Of a DNA stretch of 64,000 nt, positions 25,261 through 35,540 are shown piece after piece. Origin of the DNA: Druceiella hillmani (lineage: Eukaryota; Arthropoda; Insecta; Lepidoptera; Hepialidae); NCBI GenBank assembly GCA_039881145.1, contig JAYKKI010000087.1, forward strand, positions 8,362,001-8,426,000, written 5' to 3'. The translations under genes were made by a program, and so were the position numbers. The notes below the pieces were generated by a model that saw only the letters and a program-made list of their open reading frames with translations, ran no database searches and was not told the origin of the DNA. Positions within the stretch are counted from its first letter, which is position 1; each line of letters starts with the position of its first letter.

Positions 25261-25450
25261 TATTTGATTCATATTGCAAGAAAAGAAGGTCAAGACCTGG
25301 AGAAAATAATGATAACTAAAAATATGGTAGGAAAGAGACCAAGAGAATACAGTTTATGGTTGACGTTACATTTTTCTAACCAAATAATTTCACACTAGAA
25401 ATCAGTGCTCACGATGCCTCAGAGACTGCCGAGATCAGAACTACATGGGG
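25261..25450 (+). pseudogene. LINE reverse transcriptase C-terminal scrap
   Basis: 25261-25398 reads HIARKEGQDLEKIMI and MVGKRPREYSLW, close to the common insect LINE pattern GHIARR...LE..V..GK.EGKRPRGRSP.RW. After a stop and a frame change, 25408-25450 reads AHDASETAEIRTTWGNI, which fits the A.DR..W..I element at the very end of such proteins. The fragment is out of frame and has no RT core. Confidence 0.55.
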
Positions 25451-25783
25451 GAACATATTACACAAAAAAGTTAACCGCTGAGCAACTTAAAAGTGATCCT
25501 CATTCAGTATTAACCTACACAAATTATGATTAAAAATAACTTATTCGTACGCTAATATTATTTATTCATTAATAACTTAGTAATTAATATGATTTAATAA
25601 TATATTAAACTTAGGGCAAAGTATATCATAAAAAATACGAAAATATCAAATTTCGTACCGAAGTAAACTCTATTGCCTAACGGAAATTACATAGAAAAAT
25701 AAATACAAATGACAGCTTGTTTAATTTGAATTAATACCGAAAACCCCTTGAACTATACGAAAACAATAACATAATAAATGAAT

Positions 25784-28086
25784 GAACAATGTGTAAAAGA
25801 CTACCAAGTAGGATCAGCGAACATCATAATCGACCCATAAATAAAAACTTATCCAAAGAGGCGTGAGTTCATTTAACCGAATGAATCGTGGGAGTAATGT
25901 CAACTGATCAAGTGGAGATAAGAAAATTTTATATTAATATTTCATGACACGTAAAGATGATTGAGTGCTAACTAGTAATTGTTTAATCTTGCAGAGACTG
26001 GCCTGAATCGCAACACAAAAGTTAATTTGGTCTTCCTGTATCTTACACGCAAATAATAATAATTTATTACAAATATATTCACATACACCACCCCAAGATT
26101 TAGTTAGAGGAACAAAGAGTAATTATTCTGTATTGTAAATTTTGTTGTTTAAATTTCTTTATATTAGAAATAAAAAAGTTAGATTTATTACATTACAATT
26201 TACTAAGCGAGTTGAGGACGAAGCAGTAGCTTCGTAAAGGTAGTAACCTTTACAATAACTTTTCTTTTTGTTTACAAATTATAATTAGAATCGTGGTTAG
26301 GATACGAAACATGATACTAATATTTAAATATGAATTTATCATACTCCATCTTAATTAGATCCATTATTAATTTTAACCTTGGTAATTTTAAATTGAACAT
26401 ATGAATATGACTGACTATAGGATTTTACTTACCACATGGTCGAATGTTATTATTCTTAGTATCTGTTGTTTGATTCTATCATCAACACTATGAAGACTTA
26501 CAATATGCTATAGGTCACATTTTTTGAAGTTATACTTCTTTAGGCGCGTTATGAAAAAATGATGAGAGTGAAATTGTAAGATTCGTCACACAAAAGTTAC
26601 AGTATGAAGTTGCAGCGGTTGCAGTCTCGAAACAAAAACTACCAACAAAATAGAAATAGAACCTCTATTAGTCGCGCAAGTTGGCACCATCGTCGCCTCT
26701 GTTCACTGTTTTCATATTCATAGTATTTATTTTCCACATGTTTCTAGTGTCTACATTCACACACGTGTTTTAGTTTCATATAAGTGCGATTTATATATGT
26801 GCTGATAAATTATATTCAGTAGTGATTTAAATTCAATATTTTGATTAATATATTTACTATTCGTAAATATTAGTGAAAAAATTGTGTTTATACACTTTTT
26901 CAAGTGTTCCAATATAATTGAGGTTATCTATCCGTATGTATTATTTATTGATATAAATTGAAATATTATTATTTAACATAATTAAAACTAAATATTATTA
27001 AATTATTAATGTTAAATATTTATTATTGGTTATTCAATATTTTGAAAGTAAATAAATAAATTTAATAATAAATTCAATTTGAATTCATTGAATTTAAGTT
27101 TATTAATTTTTTAAATATTGTTATCATTTTCTCACTTTAATATTCACTTTTCATTTTTATCAAAAAGTTTTCATTAAATTTGTTCATTTATTTTTATAAA
27201 TATTTATTATTTTCATTTATTCAATTTAATAATAAATATTGAAAATTAATATTTTAATTTGATGTTTAATTTTGATTTTTATCACAAATTTTTTATTAAA
27301 TGTTTTATAAAATTTATTTCTTTATTTTGAAAATATTAAATATATTTATATATAGAAAACGAATTAACTTAAATTCAATTTTTAAAATTATTAAATTTAT
27401 TATTTTATTGTAATTTATTATTTGCATACAATTAAAAACTATTTTTTAATGATGCCAAAGAAGTATAACTTCTCACGCGCGTACATAAGTACACGCACCC
27501 TTTTTTTTTTAATATATGAAGTTGCAATAATAAATTACGATATTTTTTGTGCTAATAACATGGGATTCTTTAAAAAAGCTCTTTTAAATTTATTAAATAA
27601 AATATATCTACGTATGTGATAATCAAATCTTTCCCTTCTTAATTAATTTGGGCAAATCATTGCTTAATTCTGAGTAGTAAATACTGATCCTAATTATTAT
27701 TAAACAACAGAATTACGGGAAAACTCCAATAATTACAGAAAGTGCAAGAATAATTCCAACAAAAACATAATATATAAATATTTCCATCGAATAAAAAAAC
27801 TGGGTCTACACTGCAAAATTTACTGATAATAATGTCAAATCATCTTTTTAACCAACTTTAAAAATGAAGAGGTTCTTAATTCGCCTCTACTTTTTTTGTA
27901 TACGTTACCTCAATCCTGGCAATTCTCAATCAATTTGAATAATTCTTTTTTATTTGGAAGTTGGAATTCCATAAAGATTTTGTTAGTATTCAACTATGGA
28001 CATTATAAGTACATCATTTGTTGTACCGCGATCGAGTTAAAGACATGAAAAAAATGGAATATCAATGGGAAAATATATAAGAATGT

Positions 28087-28129
<43 letters not shown>

Positions 28130-28452
28130 AAGGCGTGAAGTACAGCCTACAGTGAAGCCAAAAGACCAAATGTGTTATTATTATTTGCTTGTAAGATAAA
28201 GAAAGACCAAATTAACTTTTGTGTTGCGATTCAGGCCAGTCTCTGCAAGATTAAACAGTTACTAGTTAGCACTCAGTCATCTTTACGTGTCATGAAATAT
28301 TAATATAAAATTTTCTTATCTCCACTTGATCAGTTGACATTACTCCCACGATTCATTCGGTTAAATGAACTCACTCCTTTTTGGATAAGTTTTTATTTAT
28401 AGTTCGATTATGATGTTCGCTAATCCTATTTGGTAGTCTTTTACACATTGTA
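25784..28452. mobile_element. 2.7-kb structure with about 280-bp inverted arms
   Basis: The left arm (about 25784-26063) begins acaatgtgtaaaagactac; the right arm (about 28172-28452) is its reverse complement with only scattered differences. Both include aatcgtgggagtaatgtcaa and agagactggcctgaatcgca. The 2.1-kb interior is AT-rich, holds an extreme A+T stretch at 26930-27420, and has no transposase. A shorter inverted pair (gaagttatacttcttt at 26526-26541, and its complement near 27458) is nested inside. A large foldback or TIR element, or an inverted segmental duplication, would both fit. Confidence 0.75.
28087..28127. repeat. (AT)n microsatellite
   Basis: About 20 AT dinucleotides just inside the right arm of the large inverted repeat. 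Confidence 0.9.
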
Positions 28453-29251
28453 TATGTGTCCATAAGTATGATGAATATGCACGAGTGTGCAAAAATTGCA
28501 GTTCAGGTATTGCAAATTTATTTTATAATTGACATAAATTGAAAAATTTTATCTCAATTTATTTGATATGTGGGATTAAAAAATATAATCTTTTATTGGT
28601 GTACACATTTTCATTGTGTACGCAAGTAATTCAAACTATATCTGCAAACAATAAATTACACTTAAGAGGAATTCATATAAGAAAAATGTTTTCAAATAAT
28701 TATTTATAAATATAATCGTTATCTAAACAAAACTTACTACAACACTAATACATTTCCTCTCATAATTTTTTCAGGCTTAAGACTGACAGTTGACTTAGGA
28801 CTGAAGTTGTTGATGTTCAAATTATACTAGTAAATAACGATTGGTCAATCTTCACCAACTTTCATCATCTGTTTAGTACTCTAGCATTATAAAAAGCAAT
28901 ACGTTCATTCGATATTTACTGAAAATAGATGTTTAAATAAATGTTTGTTAGGATACATAAAATTAAATTATTACAAAATATTTACAAAAAAATACAACAC
29001 AGTGCAACAGTTCCATGATGTAATGAATGAATTTAAAGTGTAAAATAGACAATATTCTATTAAAATCAACTAATATTTCTCGAATAAAATTTGTTGCAGT
29101 GCAAAAATTATATCACAATGAACATAATGTACAAGATACGCATTAATATATAAAAAAAATGTTATTTTTCACAAAACACGTTACTATTTCAGAGAAAAAA
29201 TTCACAGGAGTACAATAATCATATCACAATGAACTTAAAATATAAAATACC
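28453..29251. other. No gene seen; diverged outliers of the 64-bp repeat
   Basis: From about 29095 there are two weak relatives of the downstream 64-bp unit, recognised by atatcacaatgaac at about 29111 and 29222. The rest is AT-rich without signal. Confidence 0.45.
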
Positions 29252-29467
29252 CTAATATTTTAATGTACTTCATGCGTTACAACAATTAAATCACAATGAA
29301 TTTTCATTTCATACACTAATATTTTAGTGTACTTCATGCGTTACAACAATTAAATCACAATGAATTTTTATTTCATACACTAATATTTTAGTATACTTCA
29401 TGCATTACAATAATTAAATCACAATGAATTTCCATTTCATACACTAATATTTGAGTATACTTCATGA
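29252..29467 (+). repeat. 64-bp minisatellite, 3.4 copies
   Basis: Units start with ctaatatttt at 29252, 29316, 29380 and 29444 (the last with ttga). Each carries acttcatgcgttacaacaat and aaatcacaatgaatt. Copies are very similar, and a decaying array extends upstream. Confidence 0.9.
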
Positions 29468-29802
29468 GATTTGTATCTGTTCCTCGAGGACGTGATCTCT
29501 ATATTTCTGTCATGACGCAGATTTATTTATGAAATATTTTACGTTGAAGTGTTTGACATGGTTTAGTTTAAGTTTCGTATTTTCTTTCGCTATATATACT
29601 TTCAATTGTACCCTGATTATCTCATATGGTTTGCGTTCACAGTGACTGCAACAATTTTATTATCATAGTACATTTTTAGCTTTCTCATCGACAGCCCATA
29701 TAACATATTTTTTCCTCGCGTGAAACCCATTAACTCTGCTTTTATCGGCGATTAATACGTTACGAGTTTTTGCTCAGCCATTTTTGTATATTTCCTTTCT
29801 AC
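29468..29802. other. No gene seen
   Basis: Spacer between the 64-bp minisatellite and the Helitron-like element. No motif recognised. Confidence 0.4.
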
Positions 29803-30740
29803 ACCCGACGGAACGGAGGAGGTATATGCGTTTAGGGTGAGTGGTTGTTTGTTTGCTTGCGTGTGCAACCCAATGTCCCCATTTATATCAAAAACAGTTT
29901 GACCGATTTAAATACGGTTTTCTGCAAGATGTTTGTGATTCATTAGCTATGATTCTTAGATAGTTGTTACGATGATTATTTACGAATGCTTCCAGTTTTT
30001 AGCGGTTTAACCGGTTTAGATACGGTTTTCTGCAAAATATTTGGAACTGTTTGGCGTTGTCTCTTAGATAGGTGTTATGGTGATAATTCACCAGGGGGCG
30101 CCGTAATAAACAATTTGTTATAAACGAATGTTCCCATTTATCTCCAAAATGGTTTAATAGATTTAGACAGGGTTTTCTTCAAAATATTTGTAAGTAATCG
30201 ACAGTGATTATCTGATAGTTGTTACGGTGCAAGCTCATCAGAGGGCACTGCAATTATATTCAAAATGGTTTGACCAATTTAGACACTGTTTTCTCTAAAA
30301 TATTCGGGCCTAATTGGCAATGGTTCTTAGATAGGTGTTATGTTGTTAGCCTCCCAGGAGCGTTGCAACATTTTAGTACAAATGAATACTTAATTTTTCC
30401 TCAAAATCGTTTGACCAAATTAGATACGGTTTTCGGTAAGAAGATTGTTATTTAACGGCAAAGGTTATTAGTCGATTGTATGTTGTTAACTCGTCGGGGG
30501 GCTCTGTAATAAACACTTTTGATTGATCTAGATTTTAGTGGCTTTGTGGCCTTTCTTCAGCTTCGTCGATATGTGATCCACGCATCATGTTTCTCAAGCA
30601 CTCTAATTCTTCCAATGCATGCTATTGTGTAAATTATTTAAGAGTTTTCTTTGATTTAAATCATTATCACTATGCCGTTTAAAGATCGTACTCTACTAGG
30701 AGCCACTTAAGCTCGCTCTTTGGCGAAAGTTTTTTAGAAG
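29803..30740 (-). mobile_element. Helitron-like 3' part, copy 2
   Basis: Minus-strand relative of 9139-10330. The 3' end (cgacggaacggaggaggtat, with gcgtttagggtgag) faces left. It is followed by several units of about 140 bp with tagatacggttttctgcaa, and one clear caccagggggcgc. The helicase remnant is at the right. It is more degraded than copy 1 and has fewer clean units. Confidence 0.7.
30548..30729 (-). pseudogene. Helitron PIF1-type helicase end, degraded
   Basis: On the minus strand the frame gives FAKERA, a stop, then VAPSRVRSLNGIVI, then more stops and frameshifts. It aligns with 9139-9408 at DNA level. Here the Ser of the last helicase motif is kept, while copy 1 has Gly, so the copies decayed independently. 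Confidence 0.65.
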
Positions 30741-30844
30741 CTTATTTCAGTTATGCTGCTACATAGTTTTTATTCATATAAAACAATTTAAATTTAGAGC
30801 ATATACGTCTCGCTTGTAGTGCGCGAACAATGCACGAGTACTTG

Positions 30845-30888
30845 TATCGAGTCACCAGTGCATACTAGAATGCACTGGTGACTCGATA
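30845..30888. repeat. Perfect 19-bp hairpin, 6-nt loop
   Basis: The arms tatcgagtcaccagtgcat (30845-30863) and its exact complement (30870-30888) enclose actaga. The stem is GC-richer than the surroundings. It lies about 100 bp beyond the start of the Helitron remnant on that strand. It is too short for a usual animal pre-miRNA. Confidence 0.9.
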
Positions 30889-31311
30889 TTGTTGCCGGAT
30901 CATCTTTGCTTTACGTCATCATTATTTAGTTAATTACAGCCATCTGTCAGCAGTTAGCGACAAAAATTAATGTGGTTTTTAATTTTTTCGCTAATTGACA
31001 TGCAAAATTCATAAGCGTAAATGATTATCTTTATGTCATAAACTAATGATTTTGGGAAAGCGTGATGTTAAAATATCATTATTAATTAAGATTCAATATG
31101 TACGTTACTTGTTTTCCTTTTCTGACGTCTATTCGAAGCACGCCGAAAAGTATAATCTTTTTCGATTATATAATTAGTTTAAACATTAATGTCAATCAAT
31201 TTTAAATAATCGTAGTTTGTAAAAATTTTGAGACTGAAAGTGAATGTGTATTTTACCATCAATATTTTAATTGATTCGTTTACAAATATTTTCTTTTGAC
31301 ATGGAGTAAAT
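30889..31311. other. No gene seen
   Basis: AT-rich spacer between the hairpin and the truncated foldback element. Confidence 0.4.
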
Positions 31312-31319
31312 TATAGGTA

Positions 31320-31449
31320 CAATAATACAACGAAACCTAGGTCGTGATAAAGAACTTAAAGAAAGTAGAAATAATACTACATCACGTAGTTTCATTTAAT
31401 TGTGAATAATGAATTTCTACAAAATTAACGCCAAATATATTCAACAAAG
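31320..31449 (+). mobile_element. Foldback element, 5'-truncated copy
   Basis: Only the 3' arm from aataatacaacgaaacctagg to the 3' end (cgccaaatatattcaac) is present. Its borders carry the 8-bp repeat tataggta at 31312-31319 and 31450-31457. The start is inside the hammerhead core (stem II), so the CTGAAGA box is missing. A truncated 5' end with an intact 3' end and a target duplication is what incomplete reverse transcription leaves. Confidence 0.75.
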
Positions 31450-31457
31450 TATAGGTA

Positions 31458-32660
31458 TATAAGAATATACCTAGCTTTGTGGAATTCCGTATATGTTTAT
31501 ATCAATTGCAATAAATGAAGTATTATTATATTCTTTCTAAGTTCGTAACATTCTGGGTAACATTGGATGTCGTAGGCGCTAAAAAACTTGACCGATTTTA
31601 AATAACCACTGTATAAGGTGTGCGTTGAAAAGTTGGGCCTTTTACGGTACAGTAACATTGCCGAATATAATTAAAGTTTTCGAAATGCCATTATTGCATG
31701 AGAATTTTGGAGTCCATGCCAAGTGAAATGTAGTACTTGTTTCTATTTTAGGCGTGAATGACGAAAGAAAGAAAAAGAAGCGTCGATTTGGAACCGATTC
31801 GTTCTGGAACTGATACATACCTATAAAACTTCTATTAATATCATGTCAGTTTTTACTCACTTTTTGGATAAAAGATGTGTTTATTTGAAGTCCGTTTTAA
31901 ATATTTTCGCAGTTGAATTGCCAATTAAAGAGAAAATTTAACGAAATTAAATATTATGGATATAATTAAAGGCATGTATAATATTATTTAGGTAATAAAT
32001 ATGATTTTATCTATCATTATTCTACCAATTTAATGTTTCTGCATGGTGTAATTCGTTGACTTATTTGAAACTTGTTGAGTATTTGAAAATATTTTCGTCA
32101 ATATTAAGATATAATTTACGGAGAGTTGTGTTAATTGGAATGTGAGAAACTAGGCCCATGTATTCATTTGAGTCAGAAATTAGGAATACATTTTCTGGCC
32201 ATTCATATTTCACAAAGGTATTTTAATAATTATGGTTGATTAGTCAAATTATCATAACTCTATTTCACATAATGAAATGAGATGGACCTTTATTGTAGAT
32301 TTTTAATCTTAAGACATAAATTAACTAAAGTTTTTTTTAAACTTTCATAATGGTTAAATTTTATAAGTAGAAATTTAAATCAAGTTATTAATGAAGATAA
32401 ATAATTATTTTCCTTGCTAGACTGCTTTCTAACGTAATGAAAAATTTTAGGTTGTCAATCGAATGGCGAAATATCTATTCTTGTGTTAAACAATTCTACT
32501 CTTATATTTAACAAAGTCTTAGAAAGAAATTCTAATAAATTGACATAAAATGAGAACATTTAAAGAAAAAGTATCGGCCCGTAAACGGTTCGACGTCATT
32601 GACCATGAATATATATCTCACGGATAAATGAGTGAAAAAAAATAGTACTGGCAACCTAAG
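31458..32660. other. No gene seen
   Basis: AT-rich sequence without recognised features. Confidence 0.45.
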
Positions 32661-32709
32661 TGTGTGTGTGTATAATTATGTGTGTGTGTGTGTGTGTGTA
32701 CACACACAT
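32661..32709. repeat. (GT)n microsatellite ending in an inverted AC run
   Basis: Two GT blocks separated by ataatta, followed by acacacaca, so the right side can fold on itself. Confidence 0.9.
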
Positions 32710-32850
32710 GCATAAACACTTATAGAAAGGCGGCTTATACGGATTTTTGTGCACTATGAATTCTATTTCGCAAAAACGATATCGATTATACACGTATAAT
32801 TCAGTGTTTTCCTTAAGTTTAACATGTTAATGTTTATGATAATGAAACAT

Positions 32851-32903
32851 TTCAAAATTTTCTCGATTATAATTATAATAATTATGATCGAGAAAATTTT
32901 GAA
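32851..32903. repeat. Perfect 17-bp inverted repeat, 19-nt spacer
   Basis: ttcaaaattttctcgat (32851-32867) and atcgagaaaattttgaa (32887-32903) are exact complements, and the spacer is AT-only apart from one G. A further short direct repeat (ttttat, then tggactataa) follows at 32915-32962. Confidence 0.9.
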
Positions 32904-33233
32904 CATAACTTTTTTAATTTTATTATGGACTATAATATTTTTAAATTTTATTTTGGACTATAACACATGAATGTTTTTATGCAATGTAATGTCAAGACGA
33001 ACTCGATAAAAAACTTTTGTCGTAATTAACCAACACCTGTACGAGTTCAGTCATCGAAAAATATAAAATATTTCTTTGTCTATCTGCCTCTTTCTCCGTT
33101 TACTTTTCTGCTTTAGCAAAGTTACTAAATCTGTTTGAAACGAACTGGCGCATTGTTCGTGCGTATTCAAACAAAAACTGATTTTGCGCCATCCGAGTAT
33201 TCCCTAAGAGACTAAAAATTTAGTTACGAATGT
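32904..33233. other. No gene seen
   Basis: Spacer before the next foldback element. A small gcgcca/tggcgc pair near 33147-33192 is too short to interpret. Confidence 0.4.
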
Positions 33234-33244
33234 TCATTTAATAT

Positions 33245-33512
33245 TTAATATATTTGGCGTTCAATTTGTAATATTATTTCTACTCTCTTTAAGTTCTTTA
33301 ATGCGACCTAGGTTTCGTTGTATTACGAAATCTTCAGGTGGGCTACTAGTAAGAAAATGAAAATAAAAATAGAAGAGAAACTAAAAATACAAAAAAAATT
33401 CTTTGCTAATAGCCCACCTGAAGATGTTGTGATATAACGAAACCTAGGTCGTGATAAAAAATTTAAAGAAAGGAGAAATAGTACTATATCACTTAGATTC
33501 ATTTAATTGTGC
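33245..33512 (-). mobile_element. Hammerhead-bearing foldback element, copy with large loop
   Basis: Minus-oriented: the 3' tail in reverse complement is at the left (atatatttggcgttcaattt). Direct repeats tcatttaatat flank it at 33234-33244 and 33513-33523. About 60 bp is missing from the left arm between two tttctac-like sites. The loop is enlarged and A-rich (about 33350-33402). The right arm is complete to the usual 5' end (caattaaatgaa in complement). Confidence 0.85.
33414..33454 (+). ncRNA. Candidate hammerhead-like motif, antisense arm
   Basis: On the plus strand: CCAC, CTGAAGA, T, GTTGT-gat-ATAAC with one G-U pair, GAAA, CC-ta-GG, TC, GTGA. All core boxes remain, with stem I one base pair shorter. 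It lies in the arm that would be the 5' arm of the element, showing that the palindrome carries the motif on both strands. Confidence 0.4.
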
Positions 33513-33523
33513 TCATTTAATAT

Positions 33524-34869
33524 ATACACAGTAAAAAATCCATTTTGACTGCGTAACCTCTTATTTTCCAGTGGTTAATTTGAAAAATTAAAAAAAATTA
33601 GATATTAGCACTTCTATCTTTTAATTAATATAATATTTGTTTAAATTTATTAAATACGACCCTGAATGTATTTAACATTTTAAACCGTAAGTGATTTTTG
33701 ACACAGTACACTAGCGTTTTAATTTGTTTCAATAGGCTAAATGCATTAATGTTTTCATATTTGAATTCAATAATAATATTTTAATTTAAATTTTTTTTCT
33801 TTCCAAATTTTGGTCCTTCCTCGTTTCCTTTACGTATGCCATTTCCAAAGATGATAGGCGTATATTTACAGTACATGTATTTAGTAGGCGATTGATGTGT
33901 AAAAGTATGTGTGCATGCGCATGCACATTTAAACATATATTTATATAAACGTTTGTAATATTCTACAGACGATTTGTGCGTTCTTCTGTTTTTACAAATA
34001 TTATGTACATTAAATACTACTAATATTATATATGTGTACATGTGTGTGCGTGCTTGCGTTTACATCCATCGTTGCGCTGATTTCTCTCAGTATTAACTGT
34101 TGGTAACTGATGGAATATAATATTTCAATTTTTCATTGCTACTGCTAAAGTAAAAACTCTTGAATCACAATAGCGATAAATCGGTTAAGACTTAATATGA
34201 GTTTTGGTTTTTGTTTACTCTTAATATTTTTTACAGTTTTTACTTAGGTAATTTTAAGAAAACGTAAAAATGTATGAATAGCCATTATAAATTCATGAAC
34301 AATAAATAATACATCGAGTTTAATTGTTGATTGTACATTTAGTCAAAAAAACATAACTAGAGGGTACTAGTACTCCTTTATCATTTTCTCCTTAAATATT
34401 AGTACATTCGTGTTAACTTTATTTTTACTGAGTTCAAAGGAAATTTTAAATGGAATAAAATGTAATATTAAACTATATGTCATCTTAATAAAAGGTGATT
34501 ATCAATTTTTATAAAATAAAATTGTGGAACAAAAAAATTGCAACGACATGTTTAGGCAGAACTGTATTTTTTTTTAATTTTTGAGGTAAACAATTATATG
34601 CGGATTAGTTTTGAATTGCCGATTAGTTCATTTTTATTCCAATTTTCATTAATATGTTACATTGATGGAAATTGAATATTAATTTATAAAAATGAGAAAT
34701 ATTCACGTGTACATCTACAAAGGCTGTGTCCTTATTATATAAGTGGGTTAAACCACAATATAATCACGAAATTTCTGAACCCATGGAAAGCAGACAGCGT
34801 TTCACTGAACATCACTACTTCAATAACTGCGCTATTAAATTTGGTATTTTTTCCCATTAAATTTCACAT
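33524..34869. other. No gene seen
   Basis: AT-rich DNA. The minus frame 33781-34041 is unremarkable and partly reads gtgtgcatgcgc-type low-complexity sequence. Confidence 0.45.
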
Positions 34870-35540
34870 ATTTTCTATATACCAAATAATTACAACTTAT
34901 ATGATGCTCGTAAACTCGTGTTTATTAAAGTGTATTAATATCATTTGAATTGGCCATTATCACAAAAGACAATGCGGTAAAGTACAGAAAGTATAATGTT
35001 TTAGCAAACGGACAGAAGAAAATAAGAACTTCTAATAAAAAAATCCAATTAATTTATAATGTTATCTGTGAACTATTAGAAGTATTTATATGTACGTCGC
35101 TGTATAATTCATCTGTCATACTGATCGGACACCAACAAATAGATTTGAGTGGCTTAGAAGGGTCACTCGTAATATAAAAATGAAAACCCTAAAAAAACCT
35201 AAATCAAGTTTGAGATATTGTCTGTGTATCAAATAATCACAACTTGTAAGATGCTCGTGAACTCGTATTTATTAAAAGTGTCCAGATATTTGTATCAGCC
35301 ACAACACAACACAATAGACAGTACGGTAAAGCGAAGAAAGTACGATGTTTTGACAGCAGGATAGAAGAAAATAAGAAAGTCCAAAGATCAAATTAATTTA
35401 TAATGTTATCTATAAACTATTTGAAGTGTACATCGCATTATAATATATCTTACATACTGATTCGATACGAACAAATAGATTTGACTAATTTAGAAGGGTC
35501 ATTCATAATATAAAAAATGAAAACCCTAAAAAAACTTATT
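34870..35540 (+). repeat. 337-bp tandem duplication
   Basis: Two copies with a 337-bp offset, for example tgaaaaccctaaaaaaac at 35181 and 35518. They share aacttgtaagatgctcgt-like, cagaagaaaataagaa-like and caacaaatagatttga segments. Copies differ clearly (perhaps a fifth of positions), so the event is old. The 75-codon frame 34950-35177 in the first copy is disrupted in the second, and I do not regard it as a gene. Confidence 0.8.

Noticed and set aside
26526..26541. Recombinase (lox-like) site gaagttatacttcttt
   Set aside because: The resemblance is superficial. No 13-bp arms around an 8-bp spacer, and no recombinase nearby.
29252..29467. CRISPR-like array
   Set aside because: The units are contiguous 64-bp repeats without unique spacers, in a eukaryotic context.
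30845..30888. Pre-miRNA
   Set aside because: Stem of 19 bp with a 6-nt loop is shorter than usual animal pre-miRNAs, and the perfect pairing fits a mutational or transposon hairpin better.
34950..35177. Tandemly duplicated small gene
   Set aside because: The frame is open in only one of the two 337-bp copies and has no known domain.
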